Assembly (NCBI RefSeq): GCF_018143015.1
Contig: NC_054747.1
Coordinates: forward strand, 1,011,407 to 1,075,406
Reading direction: 5' to 3'
From: Lytechinus variegatus
Taxonomy: Eukaryota > Echinodermata > Echinoidea > Temnopleuroida > Toxopneustidae
Length of the DNA: 64,000 nucleotides
Below are positions 41,831 to 52,160 of the stretch, one piece after another. The notes beneath the pieces were generated by a model, which was not told the DNA's origin, ran no database searches, and saw only the letters and a list, made by a program, of their open reading frames with translations. A program made the translations under genes and the position numbers. Position 1 is the stretch's first letter; each line of letters opens with the position of its first letter.

Positions 41831-44006
41831 CTCTTTATTTTGTGTATTGAATTAATGGCTCATAAATTACGAAAAGATAATCTGATTGAAGGAATTAAAT
41901 TTGGAGATGAAGAAATTAAATAAGCTCTTTATGCAGATGACATGACAGTTTTTGCTCGTAATGTACAATCAGTGGATAGACTAAAAGTTCTATTTGCAGA
42001 TTTAGAAAAACTGTCTGGATTAAAAATAAATAATGACAAAACTAAAGTATTAAAATTAGGTTCATGCCAACATTTGCATTATGACTTCTCCTTCGGCGAG
42101 ACCGTGGATTTTCTTAAAGTTTTAGGAGTATTTTTTTTTACCTTAGATGAACATAAGGAAGAAGATCTACATTGCAAAGAAATCTTAAGCAAAATTAAAA
42201 CACTCTTGAACTTTTGGAAGCTAAGGGATATAACGCTTGTGGGGAAAATTCAACTATTGAAGGTTCATATCTATTCTAAAGTCTTCTTCCGAGCGTCTCT
42301 TACTCCTGTTCCTAAGTGGGTTTATGAATCATTGGATGAATAAATTTTTTATTTTTATGGAAAGGTAAGAAAGACAAAATTAATAGGAATACAATTTTTT
42401 TAGATTATAAGCAAGGATGATTAAAGATGTTAAACTTCCCTGTACAGGTAAAGGCACAGCATATAATGTTTATTAAAAGACTTTTAAATAAAGATGAAGA
42501 TATGAAATGGAAACGGTACTTTAATTTTGCCACTAAACATTTGGGTGGAGATTTGTTATTTTCATGTGACTATATACCAGGTTTATTGAAAGTAGCAGCT
42601 TCCATATTTTACATGGACTTATTAGAAGAGTGGGTAAATATGAGACATATTAGAAGTACAGAGTTTGGGAAAGTGGTGATTTTAATAATAAGCCTTTTCG
42701 ATATAAAGGGAGTTGTATATTTGATAAGATTCTATACGATAAAGGGGTTTATAGACTGCATCATATTTTGAATAATAACGGTAAACTAAAATGTGATACA
42801 GATTTTCTTAATTTGAATTTAGATGCAAATGATGTTGAAAAGAATAAGCATATTTATGCCTGTTTACCCGTTAGTTGGAAGAACAATATTGAAATAAATG
42901 CAAAGCATAACTCTGGAATCGGTTTCAATTTGGGTTAGAAAACGACTAATTTAATGTTTTTAAAATCAAAAGAAATATACGAACAGCTGTTGTATAAAAA
43001 TAAAATTAAACCTTCTATTTTTGACAGAATTAGAACGAATTATGATCTTACCAATAAGGAAATAGAAAGTATATTTTATATTGCACACTGAATAGGCGAT
43101 TAAAGGAGTTCCAGTATAAACTCTTGCATAATATTTTATACACTAACCACCACCTCTTTCTGTTTTGGTCTTATTTCGACCAATTTATGCTCATTTTGTG
43201 AAAAAGAAGAAGAAACGTATGTACATCTATTTTATACTTGTGAATTTTCAAAATCACTTTAGGATCTGTGTGCAAGAAGTTTAAATTTTGAAATACTAAA
43301 TCTAGTTGGCAGGAAATTCTTTCGGGAAGCAGGAGAAAAGTAAAGGTAAATATCAATTAATCATCATGTCTTGATTTTAGTTAAATATTTTATTTAAAAA
43401 AAACGAGAATTAAAAAAACCTCCTTTATTGATTAAAATAAAAAATAGTATTATGGGGGGATCAAAGAGAAGAAAAGAAATTAACAACAAAGAGGGGGATC
43501 CAATCCATTTCTCTAAATGGGAAAACTTAAATATTAGACCATGTATTTGGAGCCCAAAGCCAGTTCTCCAACGGATAGGGGATGGGGGTGTTTAAGGGGG
43601 GGAGGGGGGGGGGGGGGGTAAGGACCAGGGCTGAGTTTGTGTTTGAATTTATTTGGGTGAAGAGGCCGAGCTGATGGGTTAAAAATATATATGCTGATGG
43701 CTTCAATTCGTTTAGGTTTTATTAATGATTTATTCATTTATTTATTTTTGTATTTGGAAAATTTCTCTTATGTTTTTTATTTGACACTGAAACAAAATCA
43801 ATATGTTGGAATTTTCTGTAGAAGTTTCTTCTTGATGCATATAATTATCATCAATGGTATTTATAATTATGTATTGGAAGATGTCTGACATTGTGTTTTA
43901 TTGTAACATTCATGAAAATATTATGTTTCAAAGTTCTATTTGTTATATATATTTTATTATGTATATGAATTGAAGTTGTCAATAAAAACTACTCAATAAA
44001 AAAAGT
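41831..44006 (+). pseudogene. L1/Tx1-like LINE, 3' half
   Basis: 5'-truncated. Starts LFILCIELMAHKLRKD, then NLIEGIKFGDEEIK*ALYADDMTVFA (RT motif C, YADD, with one stop before it), then SGLKINNDKTKVLKLG and KTLLNFWKLRDITLVGKIQL, typical thumb sequence (L.IN..KT..L; W..R.LTL.GKI). Further frames carry DLLFSCDYIPGLLK-type sequence and, near 43,187-43,241, the C-terminal zinc knuckle CSFCEKEEETYVHLFYTC. The 3' end is A-rich (AATAAAAACTACTCAATAAA). Several stops and frameshifts. Confidence 0.85.
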
Positions 44007-44077
44007 ATATATCATTCTATCTAGAGTCATATCTTTTTGATTAAACAAATAAAACGAAAATGGTGAATAAACGCTTA

Positions 44078-44167
44078 GCTTATTACGTGACGATCTTGCA
44101 GAAAAGAGCTTATTACGTGACGATCTTGCAGAAAAGAGCTTTATTACGTGACAATCTTGCAGAGAAG
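44078..44167. repeat. Three 30-bp repeats with TTACGTGAC
   Basis: GCTTATTACGTGACGATCTT then GCAGAAAAGA, repeated three times head to tail (the third with one extra T and two changes). Each unit has a TTACGTGA site typical of bZIP (ATF/CREB/C/EBP-like) binding. A CACGTGATC sits just beyond at 44,210. Confidence 0.8.
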
Positions 44168-44454
44168 ATATCAGAACGATATGGATCAAATCAAGTGATC
44201 TGAACAAATCACGTGATCAGGCCTTGTGCGCGCGCGTACATGCTCGTCACAAAATTTATACTCCCCGTCAGACTCCAACGAAAAAATCGGGTAAAGTTGA
44301 AATAATTTCCTATTTTCGGGATTTTTCCTCACGTAGCTGTACATTTTTTTTCAATCTGTTATCGAAAAAGGTTTTAAAAAGGAAAAAGTGGGAGAGGTTT
44401 TAGTAGATAACAATTACGAAAAAGCTGAAAACTTCATAGAATTAAACCAAATAT

Positions 44455-44538
44455 ATCTCGGCTTCTGTGGAAGCCCGTCGTAGCTAAGTGTACGACTCGC
44501 TGGGCTTCTGTGGAAACCCGTAGCACGCAAAGGGTTAA
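44455..44538. mobile_element. TTAA-element end (partial)
   Basis: Two copies of GGCTTCTGTGGAARCCCGT flank TAGCTAAGTGTACGACTCGC, followed by GCACGCAAAGGGTTAA, which resembles a TTAA-type element terminus (compare 28,236). The left end is not found. Confidence 0.35.
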
Positions 44539-44606
44539 TCTACATGTATAGTTATTCTTTCAACATTGGTTAAATATATATTTATGTTAAAATGTTCATT
44601 ATGTTA

Positions 44607-44629
44607 AATGTATATATATACATGTACAT

Positions 44630-44661
<32 letters not shown>

Positions 44662-44669
44662 TATATATA

Positions 44670-44756
<87 letters not shown>

Positions 44757-44758
44757 CA
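44607..44758. repeat. (TA)n microsatellite
   Basis: About 150 bp of almost pure TA dinucleotides with occasional CATA/AATA interruptions. Open frames on both strands here are repeat artefacts. Confidence 0.95.
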
Positions 44759-45054
44759 TTTAGTCTACTCCTAACCTTTCCCCATTTTCCTGCTTTTGAC
44801 ATTACTTGTCCCTCTGTATACTTTTCTTCTTGTATCTCCTAGCATGCAGGCTGTGTGAAACACAAGTCGTTGCATTATGTTTTTGAAGTGAAATTATTTT
44901 GAGAAATGATCGTGTTATTTGTTTTTGAGGTGTCGGTGACCGCACTCTCCCAAGTGTAAAACAAGTATTAAACAAATTGATTACAAGCATAAAAAACAAT
45001 TTGTTTTCGTGGAGAAAGGAGATTGAAATGAGATTTTATATCTCATAAAAATAG

Positions 45055-45190
45055 ATGATCGTGACGTCATAAAATAAAAGAAATAACGATAACTTACTTT
45101 TTCAACTTTATGTTAAGATATTCATTAAACCTTCCCCAATATTTTTTTCTGCTTTTAAAATCAATTTAACATCAAGGTGAACTTTCATTT
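45055..45190. mobile_element. Decayed TTAA MITE half
   Basis: CGTGACGTCATAAAAT, AACTTACTTTTTCAACTTT, AACCTTCCCCAATATTTTTTTCTGC and AAGGTGAACTTTC match the right half of the MITE at 29,960-30,455. Confidence 0.6.
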
Positions 45191-45403
45191 GTCTCGACTG
45201 CATAGCCGAGCAATAACATACATGTAGGCGCCGTTTTTACGACGTCGACTATGGTAAAGGCTGCGTCGTCAATATTTAAATCTTAACAAAGGTTAAGTTT
45301 ATGAGATGTCATCAAGACTTTGAAAGTATACAGACCTAGTTAATGAAATTTGACATAAAAGTAATCAAGTATCACTGGTCGTCTTGTCTAAGGTTTTTGT
45401 CAC

Positions 45404-45690
45404 ATGATTAACTTCAAAAGTCATACAACATCAATGAATCTTCACCATGTTGGGGGATTTGTTGAAAAATTCTTGCGTTGCATTCCCTTTTCAAAACTCT
45501 CCTCTGCCGAAAAACGTTTTGCTCTAATAGCTGCCAAGACTTGGAATGCTTTCCCTCTTTCAATAAAAAATACTTCCAGTGTTATTAGCTTCAAATCTTC
45601 CCTTAAAACAGACCCTTTCCCTCAATAATCAATTTCTCTTTTTTTAGCGCCTCTAAGTATCCATTATTGTTATTATTATTATAACTTAAC
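45404..45690 (+). pseudogene. LINE C-terminal fragment
   Basis: Encodes FSKLSSAEKRFALIAAKTWN, then AFPLSIKNTSSVISFKSSLK, a variant of the CR1-like end (RxFxxxAxxxWNxLPxxIxxxxSxxxFKxxLK). Followed by CCTCTAAGTATC and (ATT)n, like a LINE/SINE 3' tail. Confidence 0.65.
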
Positions 45691-45929
45691 ATGTAAATGG
45701 ACCTATTGAATGTAATAATGAGTTCCACTGATCTCTTTGTGTGAGTTTCAGGTCACATGATCAAGGTCAAAGGCAATTTAAGGTCCTTGAATTGAAGTAT
45801 ATTTTACATTATTATGAAAGTTGTTTCTTCTGTATAATACTCATCTCAGTTATTTTCAAAGTCAGCATTCGAGGCTGCCAGGACCATTTGACTTTTTTTG
45901 ATTGTTAAGTTATAGTTTTGAGACCTATT

Positions 45930-46530
45930 AACATTAAAGCGAAAAGATTTATAACAAAATAAATAAAGTAAATAAAAGAGCAAAATGCTGAAAATTCAAT
46001 CAAATCGGATATCGGATAACAAATAACAACGCTATTGAATTTTAAAGTTTATAAACATTTCTGAAAATAGTAAAATGCACATCATAATCATGAATATTCA
46101 TTAGGTGGGCTGATGATGTCATATCCCCACTTCCCCTTTTCTTATGTTCTTACATGAAATCATAATTGTTTCATTTGTTCATACATGCTTAAAATGATGA
46201 GTCTCCATTATAATGAAATATGTTGCGGCAATAAATACCTAATGCACTTAATCTGTTTTCAATCCAATTGTTTTACTTCTTGGTAGAAGTGTTTTTAATA
46301 AACCTAATTTCATATAATAAAATAGAAAAGAACAAGTGGAAATATGAAATCATCAGTCCATCTTACGAATATTCATGTAGACATGCCTGGAACTGTTTCA
46401 CCGGGATAATGCAAATCTTTAAAATTCATTAGCTTCGTCATTTGTTATCTGAGTTTGATCAAATATTCAGCATTTTGCTCTGTGAATTTTTACTAAATTT
46501 ATTGATATATGAATATCTCCAGCCTGGACC
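45930..46530. mobile_element. MITE with long inverted arms (AGCAAAATGCTGAA)
   Basis: Left AAAGAGCAAAATGCTGAAAATTCAATC..GATAACAAAT matches inverted the right ATTTGTTATCTGAG..AAATATTCAGCATTTTGCTCTG. Inner arms also pair (AGCGTTG/TTGAATTTTAAAG against CTTTAAAATTCATTAGC). The centre has GATGATGTCATATCCCCACT. Non-coding. Confidence 0.75.
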
Positions 46531-46861
46531 ATCATTTTAACACTGATGTGAAAAACAAACACAATAAAACTAGATAAAAAATAATAATGGTACAATATTA
46601 TTCAGCTGAGACAGTATAACGCAACCTCCATCCTGTCTCTCAGGAATTTCCAACACCCTTTCATGTTTCCAAAACCAGAAAATTAAATCTTAAGTATATT
46701 CCAACCATGGCGTTGAAAATACACGGGCCTTAGATGTTTATTGATCTCATGCAGTGCCCCTCACATCGGTCTTGGATATTTTCACTCCCCTTTGCATTTC
46801 CCTATTCGTGAAAATGAGCCTAGTTTGCAGCAGGTTGAAAAACGGTCTTGACCTAAGAAGA

Positions 46862-47172
46862 GGCCCGTATGCTGAAATGAGGTTTAACTTAGACCTCAGT
46901 CTAACTCTGTGCTAAAATTATGGGGAGCCAAAAGTTAAAAAAATTGTTTAAATTGAATATTTCTTCTGTTTACTATTTTGTTCTTTTTGCTTTCATAATG
47001 AAGATTACTTCAGTTATCATTCCCAGACAATTATGAACAATTTGAGTGTCATGCGAGTTAATGAATTGAATGTGTACTGTAAGGGATTTGTGCTCCAATT
47101 GGCTCTCCATAGTTAAACCACAACTTAAAACCAGGGTTTAATTCAAACCCTAGTTCAGAATACCGGCCTAAA
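46862..47172. mobile_element. MITE with GGCCCGTATGCTGAA ends
   Basis: Left GGCCCGTATGCTGAAATGAGGTTTAACTTA and right GGGTTTAATTCAAACCCTAGTTCAGAATACCGGCC are inverted. An inner TGGGGAGCCAA/TTGGCTCTCCA pair also matches. About 310 bp, non-coding. Confidence 0.75.
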
Positions 47173-47441
47173 GGTTTGTCCAGAATATAGAAGGATTTTG
47201 GACCGGACCTTAAAATTATTGATAAATCAGGTCAACTTATTTTTAAATTGGAAACTTGAAATAGGAATTGTGATCCAACACTCACCCCCTTGGCTTACGT
47301 TCAGGAGAGAGAGAGAGAGAGAAATGGAGAGAGGCTGTAGGGAAATGCCAAACAGAAAAAGGATAAAGAGACGTGGTCATGGGAAGATAGAGAAGAGAGA
47401 GATAGAGTTACAAGAGAGTATGAAGAATGGGTATCACTTAC

Positions 47442-47526
47442 CCGTAACAACTGAGCCTAACAAAGAAACGGCGACAAATCCAATGAAACATTTCTTCACA
47501 AGTTGTTCATCCATATCCCATTTCAT
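47442..47526 (-). CDS. Candidate first coding exon (signal anchor)
   Basis: Minus strand: ATG in context GCCATGA (G at -3), preceded in frame by TGA five codons upstream. It encodes MKWDMDEQLVKKC, then FIGFVAVSLLGSVVT, and ends at ACGG|GTAAGT, a perfect donor, in phase 1. The hydrophobic segment is a plausible signal peptide or signal anchor. Phase 1 fits the acceptor side of either the transmembrane exon (20,019) or the P-loop exon (18,935) of the GTPase gene; total length would be 306 codons with the former. Linkage over a 27-kb intron is inferred, not shown. Confidence 0.5.
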
Positions 47527-47708
47527 GGCTGATATATATCACTTGCAGGAAATTACTAAAAAAAGTGTGAACTTGAGAGCAGCAGAAAAAAATAGATGTT
47601 GCGCACTCATGTGCAGAGAAATGTATTGGTTATGATAATTATGCTTGGTTCTGTACATCATGTTGGCGATGGGGAATTCCCGAGCTTTTTGATTCATGAC
47701 CTTGCTGT

Positions 47709-47730
47709 CAGACTCACTTCCGGAATTTGG
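47709..47730 (-). promoter_or_regulatory. ETS-type site upstream of candidate first exon
   Basis: CACTTCCGG (47,715-47,723), reading CCGGAAGTG on the gene strand, is a consensus ETS-family binding core, about 190 bp upstream of the candidate ATG. Such sites are common in animal core promoters. No TATA box is convincing. Confidence 0.35.
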
Positions 47731-47904
47731 TCTGAATAAATTGTGTTAGACCTTCGACGTCTTTCAGGACTCTAGGCAAGTTAGATATAAACTATGCTAA
47801 TAAATGCATGCATAATAATAGTTGGACCGTAAGTAAAATAAAGCTATTTGACTATATTGTCTGCAAATGAACCTGACTAGTTAAAGGATAGACCTCATCC
47901 TATG

Positions 47905-48095
47905 ACCTCTGACTCCATGACCTTTGACCTTTACCCCATGACCTTTGACTCGGTCAGCCATGACCTTTAGCCACATGACCTTTGACCACATAACCTTTGA
48001 CCTGACCTTTGACCCGGTCAGCCATGACCTTTGACCCGACCTTTAGTCCGGTCAGCCATGACCTTTAGTCCTGTTAACCATGACCCGGACATGAA
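47905..48095. repeat. Tandem TGACCTTTGACC array (left arm)
   Basis: Around a dozen CATGACCTTT/TGACCTTTGACC units. At least four are the exact 12-mer TGACCTTTGACC, which is the inverse of AGGTCAAAGGTCA-type DR1 nuclear-receptor sites. Spaced by GGTCAGC. The right arm (50,580-50,745) has at least three exact copies. Confidence 0.85.
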
Positions 48096-48221
48096 ATGGT
48101 ATTACGATACAGTTACGCAACCACCATGATGTCATCCCAGGGAATTACCCTTATTGCACCCTCTGTATTGCACCACCGTTGCGTCATCGCCACTTAAAGG
48201 ATACGATGCACAAAAAGGATA

Positions 48222-49105
48222 TGCCCTTCAGTCACAAGGACCATAAGTCATAATACTAACTGGTCATAAGGACCGCTAGTCAAAACGTGTAAAATCCTAT
48301 ACCCAAAAGCTCGCTAGTCATAATAGGCAAAAGGGGTCACTAGTCATAAGGTCATAAAGACCGTGGGTCATAAGGTCCGATTTTCATAATGCAAGGCAAG
48401 ATAAGGGTCGCTATTCATCATGGACCATCAGGGTAATTGATCATAATGATCGCTTGTCATAATCAACAATGAGGGTCGGTATTCATAATACTATATAACG
48501 GTCGGTAGTCATAAAAAGGAAGAGGCTACATTAATCATTAGGGTCGCCAGTCATAATAGGGGATGAGGGACACCAGTCATATTAGTAGAAGAGGTTCGCA
48601 AGTTATAATGGTAGATGAGGGTCGCCAGTCATAATACTAAAAGGGGTTCGCCAGTCATAATGGTAGATGAGGGTCGCCAGTCATAATAGTAGAAAGGATT
48701 CGCTAGTCATAATAATGGATGAGGGTCGCCAGTCCTAATAATACATGAGGGTCGCCAGTCGTAATACTAAAAGGGGTTCGCCAGTCGTAATAGTAGAAGG
48801 GTTCGCCAGTCATAATGGTAGATGAGGGTCGCTATTCAAAACAGTAGAAGGGGTTCGCCAGTCATAATGGTAGATGAGGGTTGCTATTCATAGTAGTAGA
48901 AAGGGTTCGCCAGTCATAATAATGGATGAGGGTCGCCAGTCATAATAATACATTAGGGTCGCCAGTCATAATACTAAAAGGGGTTCGCCAGTCATAATAG
49001 TAGAAGGGGTTCGCCAGTCATAATGGTAGATGAGGGTCGCTATTCAAAACAGTAGAAGGGGTTCGCCAGTGATAATGGTAGATGAGGGTCGCTATTCATG
49101 CAGAG
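48222..49105. repeat. 25-26 bp minisatellite (CGCCAGTCATAATAGTAGA)
   Basis: About 30 head-to-tail units alternating GGGTCGCCAGTCATAATGG + TAGATGA and GGTTCGCCAGTCATAATAG + TAGAAGG. Units are more diverged at the left (48,222-48,520) and homogenised at the right, with higher-order alternation. Confidence 0.9.
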
Positions 49106-49700
49106 GCATGAACAAAATGAGCATGACACTGGAAAAGAAACGAGTGAAGATGAAGATGACTCCGACCCACCGTCTCAAATGCAAAGGTTGAAGAATCCAA
49201 CAATGATTCCGAAACGAGCGTATCAGAAAGTGATGGGCACGAATCGTCAATGACAGCAAACATGGAGGAAATTGAAGACAAAATTGCTTATCGAGGATGG
49301 TTAGAGCAAGCCATGACAGCCACCAAGGACTTGAGAGACGAAATATATCAAAAATACATCTCAGAAGGAATGGAAGAAGACGACGCCAAAGCAAAGGCTC
49401 ACGTGAAACTACTGTGGGCAGTCAAACGCATCTTTTTCGATCTTTACTCTCAGTTCTTGCAGCAGAACGTGTACCTCGAAGACGCTGACATCAATCATAA
49501 TATCGTGTCCGATCTCACGGAAAGATTAGAGAATGGCATGTAATTCCGGAAAGCCTTACAAAGAGTGTTAGCTAGGCATGGTTCACAATTCGATGGTATA
49601 TTCCAGTATCAAGCTGACAATGACGATAATGATGATGGTGGAGAAGAAACGAAGGGTGAAGATGGAGTCCACAAACATCAGCTTGTCAAAAAATAATAAT
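49106..49700 (+). pseudogene. Degraded acidic ORF inside foldback element
   Basis: Frames encode an acidic start (KETSEDEDDSDPPSQMQ, then after a shift ESNNDSETSVSESDGHESS), then EEIEDKIAYRGWLEQAMTAT, KDLRDEIYQKYISEGMEEDD, AKAHVKLLWAVKRIFFDLYS and DLTERLENGM, a stop, and in frame FRKALQRVLARHGSQFDGIF then an NDDNDDGGEE tail. A helical, charge-rich protein, clearly coding in origin. I do not recognise the family. Confidence 0.55.
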
Positions 49701-49729
49701 CCAAGAAAACGTCGTCAACCTAAATGACA

Positions 49730-50449
49730 GATTGAACTTCATTGTGTTCATAGCCGATATTTTCTGAATGCCATCCATATACATGTGTTACAATACATGT
49801 GAGTTAAGCGAAGATATAGGAAAACGAGAACTTCACTTCAAAATTAACAATGAACAGCTAACAATTATTTTGTTATGTCAACATAAGTTGATAACATAAT
49901 CTACATTATTGTTACCTTTGTATCAAAATCTGCTGTGTATACACTATCTGAATCTATCTACATTGAAATGGAATAAATGACAATAATAATAAAGAATCAT
50001 CCTTGACTATATAGTGTTTCATGTTATCTGTACTGCGCATGAACGAAGTTGATTTAAAGAAGTCATCTATTGGTTTACTTTTTTTCGAGTCAGGAAGCCG
50101 GGCAGGTCGTGTGAGTTATGAAAAGTATGGAAGTATGAACAAAACGGTATGAAAAGGAGAGTTTTGATGGGGAAAAGTCTGAAATGAGAAGAGCCTGAGA
50201 TGTCACTATTATCATGATTATAATCACATATTGGATTACCAATAATTGTTGTAATACGAGGCAGAGGGAGTCGGCATTCACCTTTCCAATAGGATATCCC
50301 AAGTTCAATGTAGCGCGTTGGCCGTGCATTTGGTGATCGATTCGTGAATCTCGAGGCACTTGACATATCGATGTCAAATTATCTGCTGGTAGGCGGAGAA
50401 AGATAACATTTTTTTTAAATAGGAAACTGTGTTGAGATCATACGTCTGT
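49730..50449. other. Foldback interior, nothing further recognised
   Basis: AT-rich. (AATAAT) near 49,980. No coding or repeat pair beyond the arms. Confidence 0.45.
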
Positions 50450-50934
50450 TTTGTGCATCGTATCCTTTACGTGGTGATGACGCAACGGTGGTGCAATACA
50501 GAGGGTGCAATAAGGGTAATTCCCTGGGATGACATCATGGTGGTTGCGTAACTGTGTCGTAATACCATTTCATGGTGACGTCATGGCTGACCGGAAGTAT
50601 GCGTGATGACCGTTTGGGTCATGGCTGTCCGGGTCATGGTTAATCGGACTAAAGGTCATGGCTGACCGGACTAAAGGTCGGGTCAAAGGTCATAGCTGAC
50701 CAGGTCAAAGGTCATGGGGGTGAAGGTCAAAGGTCATAGGATGAGGTCTATCCTTTATACTACTAACCTGGTTACCCAGAATGCACTGGGGACAACATTA
50801 TCCAGCTCATAATCCATGTTGTCATGGGATTCCCCGAATGTTCTGCGTACGAATCAGGAAGTAAACATCGCCTGTCATGATATAATAGTTGCGCACTATT
50901 GATCGGAACGAAATGATATTGGATCAAACGGCAT

Positions 50935-50995
50935 TAGACGACACGGTTATCGGACGAAATGGTATAGGACGTAGAGGCAAATCACCCCAAACAAT
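50935..50995. repeat. GGACGAAATGG unit fragment
   Basis: GGATCAAACGGCATTAGACG..CGGACGAAATGGTATAGGACG is a short piece of the foldback unit family seen at 6478-6800. Confidence 0.6.
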
Positions 50996-51559
50996 TAATC
51001 TTAACTCCATTACAGCCGTCTAATCTTTTTTTTAAATGATTACCAAAATGTGCATATTGTGCAAAAGTGCAGGTACATCACGTAATAACTGTACATATTG
51101 GTAATAAACATAATCCTGTCAGGCAAATTTATTTTACCAAAATGTGCCGTAACAAGGCCAATTAATGCATAGATTTAGGCAAAAATTCCGCAAGCATCGT
51201 TTTCTTCCCCCATTTTTTTTTTTTGGGGGGGGGTCCAGCTGACCTCCCCTTGATCTGCGCTTGCTTGCAACAGTGTATACGATCTGACAAAACATCCCAA
51301 CCCTGATTGCTGCTTATAGCTTTATAGACTGTGCATGAAAGTTATGAAAGCACAATTATTGTCTTTTAATTTTATGAGTTGCGCATTTTTTTTTCATTTT
51401 GCTTTACGTTTTGCGAGAGCCTTGTATTTCAAAATGCGTCCTTTCCGTATTATTTTAACGGCATAATATGCATTATTATTTTTTTTATTTTTGCGTTGTT
51501 TTTTACGATTTGCGTCGTTTTAACGAGAAAGGCCCATATTCTGAGAAAGAAGAAACGTC

Positions 51560-51602
<43 letters not shown>

Positions 51603-51659
51603 GAAACAACGGTTCACGGGAGAGAAATATCAGCAACAGTAGTGATAATAATAATAACC
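50996..51659. other. Intergenic, simple repeats
   Basis: AT-rich with a T-run/G-run junction at 51,209-51,233 and a (GA)n tract at 51,563-51,598. No gene seen. Confidence 0.5.
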
Positions 51660-51760
51660 ACTGGCGTAAATCCGGGGGGGGGGGTGGGGGATATATCCCC
51701 CCACTTTTCGAGGAGGGGGGTGGCCTGTACAAACATCCCCCCACTTTTTACGGAAGAAAT
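51660..51760. mobile_element. CACTGGCGTAAATCCG element end
   Basis: CACTGGCGTAAATCCGGGGG with C/G-run hairpins (ATCCCCCCACTTTT twice). Its inverse, CGGATTTACGCCAGTG, is at 60,088-60,103. The two may be the ends of one large composite or of two separate elements. Confidence 0.4.
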
Positions 51761-52079
51761 AAAAAAAAATCACAAGAGATAATTGTTTTGTTGGTGAAAA
51801 TTCTTCCTAGAATACCGCTTAACAAATAAAACAATATTATTGGATCATAAAATGCAAATAAAGAGCCAGTTCACCATTTGCAAACGAAATACTTCTGTCC
51901 TTATTATAACATCGAAGAGAAACCCCCGTTTCTTCCAATTCATCAATGTTAGGGTTTTGGGGAGGGATTAAGATGGAATGTGAAAACATTTTGAATGTAA
52001 TCTCTAATAAAACCAATAAACCATCATGAGGTAAAAAAAGATAACAATATCGGAGGGGTATTTGCCATATGGACATACA

Positions 52080-52160
52080 GTGGCGTAACTACCGGGGGGC
52101 ATGGGGGCCACATCCCCCCATCGGCTGACCCCCCCAAAAAAAAACGGGAGAAAGGAGAAA
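52080..52160. mobile_element. CAGTGGCGTAACTACC element end
   Basis: CAGTGGCGTAACTACCGGGG followed by G/C-runs and CGGGAGAAAGGAG purine sequence. Another CAGTGGCG-family terminus. The partner is unclear. Confidence 0.4.

Larger units (their letters stand above)
47884..50757. mobile_element. Foldback element with TGACCTTTGACC arms
   Basis: Terminal inverted arms of about 310-330 bp: TTAAAGGATAGACCTCATCC..to..GATACGATGCACAAAA (47,881-48,212), inverted at 50,450-50,757 (TTTTGTGCATCGTATCC..GGATGAGGTCTATCCTTTA). Both arms share CACCATGATGTCATCCCAGG and GCACCACCGTTGCGTCATC. Outer parts are tandem ATGACCTTTGACC-type repeats. The interior has a minisatellite and a degraded ORF region. Confidence 0.85.

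Noticed and set aside
44592..44802. Tyr/Ile repeat frames on both strands
   Set aside because: Produced by the (TA)n microsatellite.
47198..47635. 145-codon plus-strand frame
   Set aside because: Overlaps, on the opposite strand, the better-supported candidate first exon, and includes a (GA)n-derived Arg/Glu run.
48222..49105. Regular short repeats resembling a CRISPR array
   Set aside because: Repeats are contiguous, with no unique spacers and no cas genes; the genome is eukaryotic. It is a minisatellite.
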